DNA of 64,000 nucleotides from Gnetum montanum (GCA_015680685.1 MNCI01008971.1:242326-306325), one strand, 5' to 3'. Positions 1 to 13,100 are shown, counted from the first letter of the stretch. A program made the numbers and translations. The notes: generated by a model from the sequence alone, not told the origin.

Positions 1-1068
1 GCTGGCATCGGTACATCCTAAGAACATGGTAGTTGTGGGAACATTTGATTAGCCTTCACATACCAAGCTACAAACTGTCATTGTTCCTCCTCAAAGGCCC
101 TAGGTTTTTCTCTCAGTTCATGATAATTTGTTAATCTTCTAGCTAGGTTTGAGGTGACATCCTTTTGTCCCTAGTAGCTAGCTTTAACCACCTCCAATTC
201 TAAGTTTTCCATATGTAGCTTCTGCAAAGCATCTTTTTGATCTACAAACTCTTTTTCGTACAATGCATAGGTGGTTACTACCTACTTCTCCAACTTGTTC
301 TGAGGTTGACCAATTATTAACATGGCAAGATTGGCATATCTGAGGTTAGCCAACACCATGTATTCTTTCAAATCTTGGATCTATAGGTCTTTATTCTTTA
401 CTTCTGCCTACTGGACCAAGGCATAACTATCCAGAATTGGTTGCCACTTAGAATTTTATGCTGACAAGGAGCTAATGTGGGCTTTGGCCATCTAAATCTC
501 TTTTTCATTTATTTGTTTGTAAATTCCTACTTGGTCGCAAAAGTGTTCCTTCAATTTCTTGTGCTTCTTGGCCTCATTTTGCCACATGCTAATTTTAATT
601 ATTGATTTCTAATAAATAGTGCAAACCTCCTCCATTGAGAGGGTTCTATTCTCTCTGGTCAATCTACTGATGTCCTAGTTGACCCTCACTAATTGTTCTC
701 TCAATTAGTGAATTCTCTCCTCAAGAATGTTCTTTTACTTTTCAACTGTAGTTAACCTTGAATTCTTAGCAGTGAGTTGCTTATTTTCTTCTTGTGTGGT
801 GGACAATGCATTTTTGTATGCATGGGATTATGCATCAATAGCAGAAGCATTCCAGATCGCTTTCTCTTTTTCTTATTCTGTAATTGCTCTCTCCTTGATC
901 AGCTTGGCCAACCACTCCATCCTAAATTATTCTAACTAGTCAAGTGCAACAAAATGAGCAAGGTCCCATCATTCAGCTCTCAAGGTAGCTAGCTCCTATT
1001 GTAGTCTTTGTACTTCTGCTTTTTCATGCTCTACCTTGACTTTAGCCATAACTAGCTTTCCTTTAATG
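1..1068 (-). pseudogene. Distal coiled-coil part of the extra ORF of element C
   Basis: Read on the minus strand, this stretch gives a heptad-like, Glu/Lys/Leu-rich protein broken by about a dozen stops, most at positions where Gln or Arg would fit. It has pieces such as LTRENRTLSMEEVC and MENLELEVVKASY. It reads on from the segment at 37165-35645: the target duplication of element A (ATGAT) joins the two, so element A cut one ORF in half. The N-terminal half resembles plant transposon-type proteins; this half would be a long coiled coil. It runs off the left edge. Function is unknown. The coiled-coil nature is clear from the translation; the joining is inferred from the target duplication. 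Confidence 0.5.
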
Positions 1069-1073
1069 ATGAT
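1069..1073. repeat. Target site duplication of element A, left copy (ATGAT)
   Basis: The five bases ATGAT directly before the TGAAACACC start of the 5' LTR recur directly after the TACA end of the 3' LTR at 35640-35644. This is the expected 5-bp duplication for a Ty3/gypsy insertion. Confidence 0.9.
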
Positions 1074-2931
1074 TGAAACACCACTAATTTTGGCCTAAAA
1101 CTTTGAAACAAGAACAACTCAAGCCATTTCAAGCATTTGGGAGGCAAAATTTGAGTAAGGCATGAAACTCAAGTCCAACTTGCTCAAGCCAATTTGATCA
1201 CACTGTCAAGCTAACTTGCCCCCAGCGTGACCAACTCTAGGAGCCTCAAAACTAAGTCAAAATGACTTGATTTCAAGGGTGCAAGTCATCCTCAGGGTCC
1301 ACTATTGATAACTATGGGTCCCAGCCTTTAGAATTTCTAGATTTTAGCTTAAAATTGCAAGTTTTTAAGGTCACACTGTAGGTCACGTTGGGTAGTCATG
1401 TTGGGCGTGACCACAGCGTGAACAAATTTTAGAGCCTCAAAACTGAGTCAAAACGACTTGATTTCAGGTGTGCAAGTCATCCTCAGGGTCCACTATTGAT
1501 AACTATGGGTCCCAGCCTTCAGAAATTCCATATTTTAGCTTAAAATTGCAAGTTTTTGAGGTCACACTATAGGTCACGTTGGGCAATCATGCTGAGCATG
1601 ACCACAGCGTGACCTATTCAAAACAGACTCCAAATCAAACACATTCAAACTCAAATTTCTAGATCCAGATCACACACAGGCAAGCAGCAGATGTGCTTGA
1701 AAAACGGCTTTAAAAATTCCAAATTTGGTATCAAAAATTGCATTTTTCCTACCTCATGCTCAGGTCACGTTGAGGTCATGCCCAGCATGACTACCCAGCG
1801 TGACTCACGCTTAGGTCATGCTGGGGTCACACCCAGCATGATTGTAGCATGACTGCCAGTCACACTTGCACAAAGATGCTTCAAACGCATGCTAAAGACA
1901 CATGGAAGTCTAGAAAACTCATGTTGAAAGCCCTGGTTAAAGAGAGATGCCTCAAACAGCCTCAAATCGACATCTCGACATCCTAGAGCGGTTGGTCCAT
2001 GGTCAAGCGAGCGGGGGTCAAATTTCTCTTGTTGTACACTTCATTGTAAATCCACATGTGTGGGCATGTTAGGCCCTCATGTCTAAATTAAATGTACTTT
2101 CATGGGCTTGAATAACCCATAAATTATAAAATGCAATGTACCTGGTCAAGAACATAGCTTGCCGACACACATCCAACTCTTGCCAGCATGCATCCAACCC
2201 AAGCACAACTATCCATTGGACACATGTCACCAGATCTGCTTTCCTCTCATCTCCTAGCCGTTGATTCCATTCTTGAATTTCATGCCCAAGCCTGCCCAAC
2301 CCTCTAAATACCTTGTCAATTCACATAAATCAGGGTTGACAATTAGAGACATTAGCAATTCTGAGAAAGTACAAAACCTGCAATCCTTGGGCACTCGACA
2401 CACATGACTGTTGGCATCCCAGCATTTCTAACATTCATCACATCACATCATCGCATCATCACGTTACATCATCCCGGGGCCACACATTCGACCTGCCATC
2501 TACATGCAGCTACGCTTCGACCGGTGCACATATTTTCTAAGCAATACATTATTTCCATTCTGCCAACCAAATATTATATCTATTTTCTGTTTTACATTCT
2601 ATTTACATTTCTGCTTACATTCAGTTTACGTTCAGTTTATAGTTTACGTTTTGTTTACGCCTTACATTTACATTTACGTCTTACGGCTCATGTTTACATT
2701 TTACATGCATTTACACGTTTTAAGACATCATTTACAATAACCCCAATGCTAGTCATAGTTTACGCTCGGGGAAGTCCTTGCTTGATTTGCATGTAGACCA
2801 TCCAAGGCACTCTACCTTTGTTTACTTTTCCAGCTTGCCCTCGGGCGAAGGCAGGGTCAACTGTGGCTGCCCGACGATCTTTCGGTGTCTGTTTCCCTTC
2901 CATCTTCACACCGACGATTTAGGTCAGTACA
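1074..2931 (+). repeat. 5' LTR of element A (1858 bp)
   Basis: Starts TGAAACACCACTAATTTTGG and ends GTCAGTACA; matches 33569-35639 along its length. It is about 213 bp shorter than the 3' copy, mostly because it has two rather than three copies of an internal unit of about 190 bp (starts near 1241 and 1432). It is rich in GTCACGC/GCGTGAC words (1380-1860) and, toward its end, in GTTTACG words (2610-2770). The TATA-like site of the 3' copy reads TCTAAATA here at 2303-2310, so this promoter is probably damaged. Confidence 0.93.
1241..1617 (+). repeat. Tandem unit of about 190 bp, two copies, inside the 5' LTR of A
   Basis: Two units begin with GAGCCTCAAAACT at 1241 and 1432, each including the phrase AACTATGGGTCCCAGCC and ending in GCGTGACC words. 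The 3' LTR has three units (33736, 33927, 34105). Confidence 0.85.
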
Positions 2932-2936
2932 GTTTT

Positions 2937-2954
2937 TGGCACTAGAAGGAGGGC
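2937..2954 (+). other. Primer binding site of element A
   Basis: TGGCACTAGAAGGAGGGC begins 5 bases after the LTR end. Element B has TGGTGCTAGAAGGAGGGC at the same 5-base spacing (31984-31967), so the two elements share a primer tRNA, which I do not name. Confidence 0.85.
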
Positions 2955-3181
2955 CTAATTTGCCATTATTAAAATGTAGATCACACTACCTATCAAAACA
3001 TTTTCATCTTATCTTGTGAGTCTCCTATCCCTATTGGTCACGCTGAGCTTGTCCTGTTGGTCATCCTGTTGGTCACGCTGAGCTTGTCTTATTGGTCACG
3101 TTGTGTTTGTGTCACGCTAGTCACGGTGCAGCTGCTTACAATCCAACCCCATTCATCAAGCCCAGTCTGCTCACGTTCATC
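2955..3181 (+). other. Untranslated leader of element A
   Basis: About 230 bp between PBS and gag. It holds three or four repeats of GGTCACGCTGAGCTTGTC-like text (3037-3110), the same GTCACGC word that fills the LTR. No ORF of note. Confidence 0.6.
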
Positions 3182-6100
3182 ATGGAATCCTTCCAAATCA
3201 ACCCAGTAACCCTACCAATCGTTGAAACTTCGAACCCTATGACTGCTACGGAGTCCATAACTGTCATTAAACAAGTAAACCCTCAAGGCCCTACATGTTA
3301 ATCGCTTAGGATACAGGGCAAAGACCCTACCTATGCCACTCTTACACCCGAATAATACAACTTCATATGTGTCAAAATCCAAGCCAACCTACCTATCGAC
3401 CGTACAGAAAGGGAAGCAAAACAAGACTATGAACTTATCCACAAGGGAGGTCGTGAGTTCATCCCTTCAACATTTAACATAATCCCGCTCTCTGAATACC
3501 ATCATAGACTCATATCCCAACTTCTCATGGCTAGAAGTCAAGCCTTACAGCTACCTCCCATAGAGCCTCAAGATGAAGAAGATGACTTTGCAGCCCAATC
3601 TGAACATGGAGAATCATACCATACCGTTAGCCCCCATGCCCATACAAACCCACTATTTCAACTGTTCCTGGAAGAAACAATATTTCCACCACCAGCTTCC
3701 TTATGGGAACTAGCTATTCCCATTCCCATCTTCTCCAGGTCCAATGTTCAAACTAACGCATCTACTTCTGTCATACCATTGCAAACACAATCCCAATAGA
3801 CTAATGCAGGAATGACTTCTCGACCTCAAGTGATTGGAATGCCATCGGTCATACCTCAAGTGCAAATCCAACAAACACCAACGATCACTTCACAACCTGT
3901 GACAGGGCAGTGGGTTCCACCAACTATTCAGCAAAACCCATCTACTCATTACAGTGTACCACATCCCATAATCTCAGCCCCGAATGTTGTCCTGCCACAA
4001 CAAACAATAGTTCAACAACCTCTTTTTCCATAAATGATGCCACAATCAAGTCATTATCAATTACCATCAACCCAAACCGCCATTCTGCCTACCACCCAAG
4101 AATGGGCAGACACACAAAAAATGATGCACTCCTTGGCAGAGGAATTAAAACGCCTTAGAACTTTGAACAATGAGGAAGTCAAAGTACTAGATTTCTATCA
4201 AGATGACCCGATTGACCCCTCACTTCCACCCTTAACCTTGCCAAAAGAAGTCTCATTACCTCAATTGACCAAGTACAATGGAGAGGGAGACCCAAATGCC
4301 CACCTAGTGATATTTTGAACCGAAATTCTTTTGCTTCAAGCATGGCCCCATGTAATTCTGTGTGTATTTGTTATGTCCTTAGCAAGAAGAGCCTTAGACT
4401 GGTACTGAGCCTTATCCTGTAGCTCTATATCTTCTATGGAGGATTTGTTACACTAATTTTTCACCTGTTTCAAATACAATATAAAACCTGAAGCCACGTT
4501 AGATAGCTTGATTCAAATTAAACAAGTGCCTTTAGAGCTAGCACAAAAGTTTATCCAAAGATGGAGCACCACCCTGAATGAACTTCACGAACCTATTCCT
4601 AAAACATATCTGCTTACCATCCTTAAAGCAGTCGCAAATGACTTCATTAAATCAAAGCTTTATTATCTAAAACTCCATACTTTGAGTCAGGCATTTGTAC
4701 AAATTAAAGACATAGAAGAGGCTGCACAAACAAGTAATGACCCAGCCTACTCAACCTTTAGGAGCCAACACACGAGGAAAGATAAATCCAAAACAACGGT
4801 AGCAGAAGTGGCTGAAACAGCCTGACCTAGTCACCCAGGACAAAAGGAAAAATAACCCACTGTCCCAAAAAACTATGAAAGAACCACACCCACTCCTACA
4901 CCTCAAAATTCTTCAAATAGAAAGAACAACACAGGTCATGCTTGTACCTTCGAAAGAAAAGACCCTGCTCAATACACACCATTGCCCATGAAGCCTTCAC
5001 AACTACTTGATCAACTTCTAAAGGTCAGGCTAATTCAACACAAAAAAATATCTCCTATGGCCTTGCAAAGACATGATCGCTTTTGCAAATTAGCCAAAAA
5101 TATAGCCTTAGCAACAGCCAATGAACCTCCAATTCCAAAAAGCTTCAGGTTGGATAGGTTTTTTGAATATCACCAACGGTGTGGTCATGGGACTGATTAT
5201 TGCTTTACGTTGAAATAAGACATACAACACATGATTGATAGGGGTAAAGTGGTGTTCGACGAGACAAACCCAGTAAGACCCCAAAACCAATCCATGGGGG
5301 TCTACAAGGATCCTCTCACTACCAATACCAATGATGCACCATATGTAATTAATCCTATCCATGTGGAAGATAGACAAGACGTTCCTCAAAAACCTTTTGT
5401 GATTCGCGGGCATTCAGAAAACACACCTACCCCAACATATCCTCAAACCCCTTTCACCATCTGCACATCCCCCACATCATCAAAACCATTCATCATCCGC
5501 ATACCTCCTTCGGTTGCCACCATAACCACACCATCTGAAAACTAACCCATTCCCTTTGTGATCCAAGTGCCAAAACACCTTGGCACACAACCCACCTCCA
5601 CTTCTCAATGACCTTTGCGAGAACGTCTTGCCAATAGGCTAATAAGAGAACGCCTGGAAAGAGAGAAAGAGAGCACATGGAGAGAGAAAACCATGGACAC
5701 GAATTAGGACCGCCAAAGCCTACACCACTAAACGTTGTTCCCATGAGTCCGTCCATTAATGAGCCTAGTACAAGTCATCAAAACAAAGATGAAGTCGCGA
5801 GTCATATCCCAAACCCAGCATCCTCAGCTACTAACGTAAAAACCCCTCCACGAGAAATACAAATGCTGGGTCAAATGGACCAAATCCCTACAGATAAGAA
5901 TGTCCCAAACGGTAAAGACCTAGCAAATGCGTTGACTTAAGTCACACAAGCCTTAAAAAAAAGAATACTTCTTTAAGTTTGTACGACCTGGTAATGACTT
6001 CACCAGTACATCAAGAGGTTCTCATACGGATGCTGATTTCAATTTCTATTAGTGAGGATCTTCCTGTAGATGAACCATCCATTTATGCAATATTGTCCCC

Positions 6101-6857
6101 ACAACTTCAGGAATCGAAGACCACATCCCTAGAGTCCCGCATTAAGGAAATTAAGCTAGATGAGAAAACAAGGGAAATCACCACAACCCCTATGTTCATA
6201 GCAATACAGGTTGATCATTTCAAAATACGTTGAGTGCATGTCGATGATGGTGCAACAACAAATTTGATTCCTTTTTCCGTCATCGAAAAATTGGGACTTA
6301 CTAAACAAATACAACCTACGACAACCTCTTTCTTGAGATCCTTCAGTGGTTCCCATGTGGGAGTGAAAGGCATGGTTACCTTAGATTTCATAGCCGGAGA
6401 CCAATTCCCTACATCAGCTGAATTCATAATAGTGGTTGATGAAATGCCAGGGTTTAATATGATCTTAGGACGTCCTTGGCTAGCTCAACTTAAAGTTGTA
6501 TCTTCACCAATCCATTAGGAGATCCACCTACCTTACGAGGGTGGTGAGATCATCATACATGGGGATACAACAGCATCGATCACTTCCTCATACCTTGAGG
6601 TAGGTCAAGGGTCAGAAATTGACTTCGTTAAGCCTAAACAAGAAACCATGAACATACATCAAAACGTGAACCCAAAGTTGACTCACAATCTGACTAGCAC
6701 TGAAGAAACACAAGAAGACGCAAACATAGGAGCCATTCCTACTGATGTCTCTTGGTCAGAACTATCCTTTGAAGGGGAAGGTGAATATAAAATCATACCC
6801 ATATGCCCAATCCCACACGTTAAGCTACAAAAGATCAAGAGGCAACTCAACAACTAG
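3182..6857 (+). pseudogene. gag-protease polyprotein of element A (decayed)
   Basis: Starts with MESFQINPVT at 3182 and is collinear with gag-protease of B. In order: an N-terminal region; a Gln/Pro-rich part (about 3700-4090); the capsid-like gag domain (about 4150-4790, e.g. LTKYNGEGDPNAH and FIQRWSTTLNELH); a zinc-knuckle region near 5150-5215 (YHQRCGHGTDYC, with the first Cys replaced by Phe); Pro-rich repeats; and a retroviral-type aspartic protease (about 6230-6480) with VDDGATTN for the active site and ILGRPWL for the second motif. At least ten in-frame stops interrupt it. Where B keeps the residue, the stop is nearly always explained by Gln, Arg or Trp changed by C-to-T or G-to-A. Role in family: particle shell and polyprotein cleavage. 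Confidence 0.9.
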
Positions 6858-6870
6858 AACGAATGAGACG

Positions 6871-7031
6871 AAATGTCCAAAATGACGTTAAACTATGAAA
6901 TGTCTGAAATGACGTTAAACTACAAAATGTCTGAAATGATGTTAAACTATGCAATGTCCAAAATGATGTTAAACTACGCAATGTCTGAAATGACGTTAAA
7001 CTACAAAATGTCTGAAATGACATTAAACTAC
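6871..7031 (+). repeat. 27-bp tandem repeat after gag-protease of A (about 6 units)
   Basis: Units read AAATGTCTGAAATGACGTTA followed by AACTAYG, with few changes, six times. A looser form of the same unit follows gag-protease of B (about 26950-27235, read on the minus strand). Confidence 0.9.
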
Positions 7032-7507
7032 CTTTGGCCCACCATGGAATAAAACTGGTAATCCTTTCTTTCTTTAACAACAGACGCAACAGTCCATCAA
7101 GACTTTAAACTGATGTACTAAGCCCGAAATAGCTTTAAACTAAAACCAACAAGTTACAGATTTACGAACTCTCGTCATTTTACATTGAATTTTCGCTTAC
7201 AAGTTACGATTTAGATTCTTGCATAGTCGTTGCCTCCTTTTCCAAGTATTTACCTTACATTTCACTTTACAATTTAGAAATTTATGTTATTTTTAGTTGC
7301 GCCATATATTCGAGAAAACAAAGAAAAACAATAAAAAACATGAAAAATAACAAAAATATTTACATAAAACATCAAGATAACGAAGAAATGCAACCATTTT
7401 ATACCACAATTAAATTCAGGCCATTACATCAGTCTTTATACATTCCATCAAACATCCAAAAATCAAAAAAAAAACATCAAACGGCTTAAGCTTGACTAAT
7501 GCAAAGC
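7032..7507. other. Spacer of A between repeat and antisense gene
   Basis: AT-rich, no ORF. It holds more AAACT words up to about 7150 and a run of AATAACA/AAAAACA text (7310-7480), which would be the 3' flank of the antisense gene ending at 7508. I see no clear AATAAA on the minus strand. Confidence 0.4.
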
Positions 7508-9540
7508 TCATGAATGGGGTTGATCCCCAAAATCCTCTTGCTCAACCGCTCCTCCTCCACTAGGGCCTCCCTCCACTCTAAACATTCCCTCATCGATATC
7601 AGTGATGAAGGCTTGTACGTCCTGTGTAGCCCTGGGCAAAATAGTCTCAATAATATCATGAGTAATCTGTTCACTTAGATGAAACCATATGACAACACTA
7701 AAATTTTGTAGTATAAACGACAAGAATGAACTAGCGCCGGGATGAAACCATATTGCATGGGGCCCAATTCGCATGTCATAAGGGGGTGTGTCTGGCCCAA
7801 GGGGGCCAAACCAAGCTAGTATCCTGACGAGCTCAATAACAAGGAGAGAAGATTTAGGTCCCCTGCACATAACTGACAAATTGGGTAATTGAAAATCCAA
7901 GAACTAGCAACAGATCAACATCACATAAAAACAAAAAAAAACATCGTATAAACAAATGTAACACCCCATGAGGCAGAGTGTAATCTTATGATTACTAAGG
8001 CACATTGAAATCAGTTACACAGCAAATCCATGTTTAAAATCCCAGAAAAACAATGTAAACAATTTAAATCTAGAAATTATTGAACATCTTCACAAAAAGC
8101 CTAGGATTAAAAATTCCAAATTCAAAACCACATTGCCTTGGACAAAAATCCAAAACCCATAGTCATGCTTCCCAGGGAAAAATTGGGAAATTTTAGTCAC
8201 GTTGCCCAGGTGAAAATTCAAAAATCATGGTCACGCTGTCCCAGGGCAAGAAACAACTCATGGTCACGTTGTCCCAAGGCAGAAAATAGAAAACTAATGG
8301 TTATGCTGTCCAGGGACTAAAACACAAAAACTGCAAGTCATGTTAATTCCATTATTTACCACTAACTCATTCCCAATTACCGTAGCTATAGTTACTTTAT
8401 TTGTTATTACTATCCATGCGTTTGTTATCTACCAAAGATTAAGGGAGATAAAGGTCCACCTCGTCTGGGTGGAGAAATCGTGGACGCGTTTCCCCAATTA
8501 AAACCATGAAGCCATCATTGGGCATGGTAGTGCACGAACTAAATCTCTCCTAGGAATGAGAAGGGGAGCTTTAGTGACAAAGTTTACTAATTTTCTTTCA
8601 AAAAGCTACCGATTGGAAGATGGACAAGTGCCCGTATAATATTCTAAAATCTTTTAGTACTTAAAATAACAACTATTCTAGAAAATCCTATAAGAATCAA
8701 AATTTGCATTTGCAGGTGATGCTATCCTAGCCAAAAACCCAAAATCCATAGTCATGCTGCCCATGGAGGAAAACAGAAAAATTTCTATCACGCTGCCTTA
8801 GCCCAAAACAGAAAAATTTCGGTCACGCTACCTTAGCCCAAAACAAAAAAATTTCGGTCACACTGCCTTACCCCAAAATAGAAAAATTTCGGTCACGCTG
8901 CCTTATCCCAAAACAAAAAAATTTCGATCACGCTGCCTTACCCCAAAACAGAAAAATTTCAATCATGCTGCCTTACCCCAAAACAGAAAAATTTCGGTCA
9001 CGCTGCCTTAGCCCAAAACAGAAAAATCAAGGTCACGCTACCCTGCCCAGGGGAGAAAACAAAGAAAATTCATGGTAACGCTACCTCGCCCAGGGGAGAA
9101 AATAGACAAAATTCATGGTCACACGCTACTCAGAGAGACTAAAATTTCAAGAGCGCTGCCCCCTTTGAAATCTTTGTGGTCATGCTACCACAGCTCCAAG
9201 GGTAAGTTTTTAAGTCACGTTTCACCCAAAACCCTGCAACGATGACGCTGAGAAAGCTAGAAATTTTGCAGCTAAAATGCCAAGAAAAGCTAAAAACCTA
9301 TGCACTCACGCCCCAAATCGCAAACCCAAAAGTCCCAACCTCTCACCCTAGGTAACGCTGCTTGCAGAAATACAAAAAAAAATTCGGGCAAAGAATTTAC
9401 CTATGCAGGGACTTCTTCCATGACGGAACCCTGATTTGGGGAAGACGTTGGAGGAGCTCTTCACTCTGCTTCACGAACGCTAAGGCTGCCTGCTTCCTCC
9501 CCTTGCCCCCGGTTGCTTCCTCCTTGCCCTTGTCTTTCAT
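7508..9540 (-). CDS. Antisense two-exon gene of element A, HAD-pseudophosphatase-like, 164 aa
   Basis: Exon 1 is 9540-9401 (MKDKGKEEATGG..., Lys/Gln-rich), donor GTAAAT at 9400. Exon 2 is 7862-7508 after acceptor TGCAG at 7867-7863. Splicing joins the frame in phase 2, as at the same point of the gene in B, and yields an uninterrupted ORF of 164 codons plus stop. Exon 2 holds SSLLVIELVRILAWFGP, then a WFHPGASSFLSFIL / FSVVIWFHLSEQ stretch, like motif I and the following core of plant FCP1/NLI-type HAD phosphatases but with the catalytic Asp replaced (IELV). Compared with B it stops after TDIDEG and a Gly-rich tail, so it lacks the later two thirds. Being stop-free inside a heavily broken element is unusual. 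Expression and function are unknown. Confidence 0.65.
8140..9360. repeat. GTCACGC word cluster with 35-bp tandem repeat, in intron 1 of the antisense gene of A
   Basis: Over 20 GGTCACGCTG-like words lie here. Between about 8774 and 9030 they form a tandem repeat of period 35 (AAAAATTTCGGTCACGCTGC then CTTAGCCCAAAACAG), about seven or eight units. The whole cluster lies inside the inferred intron 9400-7863. The same word dominates the LTR and leader of A. Confidence 0.85.
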
Positions 9541-10185
9541 GGTCACGCTGACGCTAACGCTAACACTCACGTTGCACTCTGGAAATTACACTATTCTCCC
9601 AATTGCCAGCAACTCACAATGACCAAAATCAGGCTTTCTTTTTTCAAAATTCTCTTTTCTATCCCTCCCTAATAATTTAATTTTATTTATTTGATTTTTG
9701 GCCATTTTATTTTAATACATCTCCTCATTTTAACTACATGTTATTGTCCAAAGCTATCTTTTTCCATATGCCTGCCCAAATTTCCTTGTCATTCCAATCC
9801 CTCAAAATTGGGCCCAAAATTTCTTATGAACAAAGGAGGAAAGTGGTGAAAATAAATAAAAACACTTGAAAATTTCATAAAATTTTAAAATCTCTACGAC
9901 CTTATTGTCGACTTGAAAATTTAAAATTTAAATATAGAGTTTAAAAGTCAAAAATTTTAAATAGTGCATACACTCAATTCAAATGGCAAGTCAACATCCG
10001 GCCCGGTATGGCCTTAAACTGCCATGCGGCCTGGTATGGCCTTAAACTGCCATAACTTCCACCGCATCTCTTAAATTTGTCAGTACACAGCTTAATTATC
10101 CTATGTTCGTTTCCACTTTGTAACTCTCCTACCAAAAGGAGTGTCTCTTATTTTGCTCGTGTTTTAATTGGTAGGAGTGAGCACC
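9541..10185. other. Spacer of A before pol, with repeat pair and conserved 3' splice site
   Basis: AT-rich 5' flank of the antisense gene, no clear TATA box on the minus strand. At about 9996-10055 there are two copies of CCTGGTATGGCCTTAAACTG, matching the array before pol of B. At 10173-10174 an AG after TTTTAATTGGT is followed by 11 bases and the pol ATG at 10186. Element B has TTTATTGACAG, then also 11 bases, then its ATG. This suggests a conserved sense-strand 3' splice site, as known for Ogre elements between protease and RT. Confidence 0.5.
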
Positions 10186-13100
10186 ATGGCCACCAACAAC
10201 ATCCACTCAATATTGTCTCTCAACAGACCATACGGAGATATAGAAAGAGCAATCTGCCCAGAATCTTTGGATCTAAATCCATCCACCTATACTGATCTGA
10301 TAGCCACTCAAGAAACGTCAGACTAGCCTAAAAATGTAGCTAAAACTCTAGATCTAGAAGCTAACAATATCACTGAAGATCCTCTAGTTGAAATCCCCAT
10401 TACCACAGTTAATGACAAAGCCAGAACCCTGAAATTAAGTGCCTTACTAGATCCGCAACTCGTAGGTGACATCACTTAGGTTTTAAAAGATAACATAAAA
10501 ACGTTCGCATGGTCATATATAGACATGTCGGGACTAGACCCCAAGATCATCCAACATAACATTATTCTTGATGAAAAAATTAAACCAATAAAGCAAAAAG
10601 CACGAAAGGTTAGACCCAAAGTGGCATTAGCAGTTTGCGCTGAGATCACAAAGCTCTACCAAGTTGGCTTCATCCGGGCTATTGATTATTCCGATTGGGT
10701 ATCAAATATTGTTGTAGTCCCTAAAAAGAACAGTAGTATATGCATATGCATCAACTTTCGGGACCTCAATGTTGCGACTATAAAAGATGATTTCCCATTA
10801 CCTAGTATTGATCAACTTATTGACATGACTGCTAGGCATGTGCTATTGTCCTTCATGGATGGATTTTCGAGCTACAATCGAATAAGAATCAATCCAGAAC
10901 ATCAACTTAGGACAACTTTTATGACACCTTGGGGAACATTCTGTTATACGATGATGCCATTTGGCCTTAAAAATGCAGGTGCCACATATCAGCAAGCAAT
11001 GACATATATATTTAGTGATTACATGCTCAACTTGCTCAATGATTATGTTGACGATATAGCGGTCAAATCTAAAAAAACTGAACAACATGCAAAAGATTTA
11101 GACTTAGTGCTTAAACGGTGTCTCAAATATGACCTTAGGCTCAACCCAAAAAAGTGTGTCTTGGGTGTTAAAATAGGCAAAATGCTTGGTTTCCTAGTTT
11201 TCGAAACAAGGATACGAGTAGACCCCGATAAGGTTAAAGCAATAACCAATATGCAACCACCAAGAAACCTTACCGAACTACGGGGCCTCCAAGGTAGACT
11301 CCAATTCATTAGACACTTCATCGAAAGGCTGATGGATAAGTTGAGTCCTATGCAACATCTATTATGAAAGAATGTACATTTCCAATGGACTCAACAATGC
11401 CAAGAAGCGTTCAAGAACATAAAACAAGAGTTGACTCAACTACCAACTGTTTATCCTCCACAAAGTGACAAACCTTTTTACATCTACCTTGAAACTTCTG
11501 ATTCCTCCATTGCATCCATGCTTTGTAAAAAATGTCAAGATGGAGCTGAAATCCTTGTATATTACCTGAGCCACGCATTAATCGGCTATGAACAACGATA
11601 CAACGACGTAGAAAACTCATGCCTCGCCCTCGTCTTCTCCTTGAAGAAATGGCGACATTATCTTTTCTGTAATCAGGTTTACATCATTTGTAAAGATAAT
11701 GTTCTTCGTGCCATCACTAATAATATCTATGAGTCAAGTAGGTTAGCTAGGTGGAAAGCAATGATCACAAAGTTTGACCTGCACTATGTCGCTTAATCTT
11801 CCACAAAAGGTCAAGCAATAGTCACACAACTAACCGTCTCGCCGATGCATGATCAAGCAACAATAAACCCCAAATTCCCAGATGAAAATGTTAACAATGT
11901 AGACACCGTACCTGATAACTACGAGGCAATTCTCTACTTCGATGGAGCTTCAACCTCTCAAGGAGGAAGTGTTGCAGCCATTTTAACATATCCCTCTGGA
12001 GAAATCCAACCTTTCGCCTACCACTTAACCTTTACTTGCACCAATAACGTAGGAAAATACGAAGGTCTTCTTATAGGCCTTCAAGTAGCGTTAACTTTGG
12101 GAATCTCATGCCTTGTAGTTCGAGGTGATTCGCAATTAGTTATTAATCAAGTCACTGAGGTCTACGCATGCAAAGCTCTCCATTTACAACCGTACTGTGA
12201 TTTGACCAAACATCTAGTGAGGCAACTAGTGGAAGTGGATATACAACACGTCCCTAGAAGAGAAAACACCATCGTTGATGCACTTGCCACACTAGCCTTA
12301 AACATAACACCTGAAATGTTCCATGCATTACCTAGTTCTATAACCAGTTGTGCTGAACCTATAATTAACACTCTAAATGAAGTACCTATAGCATCTGTTA
12401 GTACAACACATGCAATAGAATGGTATGATGACATAAGAGAGTATCTTCTAAGAGGCGAACCTTCACAACACTTGACGAATGCTCAAAAAGACGCCGTACC
12501 AAAACATTCTCACCAATATGCATTAATAGGAGACATCTTGTGTCGTAAATCCTATGAAGGCATTTTGTTAATGTGCGTCAGTAGCATTAATGGTCAAATG
12601 ATTGTAGAACAAATCCATGAAGGACTTTGTGGAGGGCACATAGCACCTAAAGCAATGGCAACGAAGATTAGGCATTTAGGCTATTACTGGCCACACATGG
12701 AATACGATTGCATCTCCAAGGTTAGAACATGTGACATTTGCCAAAAGCATGGTAACCTAATACATGTACCACCTAATGAACTGCATACAACACAAATCAC
12801 ATGGCCATTCCAAAAATGGGATTTAGACTTAATTAGACCGATAACACCATCGACCTCTGCAGGACATAGCTTTATCATCACTACAACTGAATATTTCACA
12901 AAATTGGTAGAAGCTATTTCCCTTCGGAAGACTACCTCAAAACACATTTGCACTTTTATAAAAGAAAATATCGTGACTCGTTTTGATATTCCAATGACCA
13001 TCATTACCGACAATGGGCCACAGTTCAGCAGTGTAGATACGAAAAGCTTCTATGAAAGTCTGGGCATTAAACATGTATTTTCATCACCTTACTACTCACA

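Noticed and set aside
2404-2796. Plus-strand ORFs of 130 and 78 aa in the LTR of A
   Set aside because: Low-complexity text from TTTACG-type repeats in the R/U5 part; the other LTR copy does not keep the same protein.
6847-7089. Minus-strand ORF with a nine-residue repeat (SLTSFQTF...)
   Set aside because: It is only the 27-bp DNA repeat read in one frame; period 27 keeps any frame open.
8774-9030. Regular 35-bp repeats that might suggest a CRISPR array
   Set aside because: Units are directly tandem with no unique spacers, lie in a plant retroelement intron and have no cas genes near.
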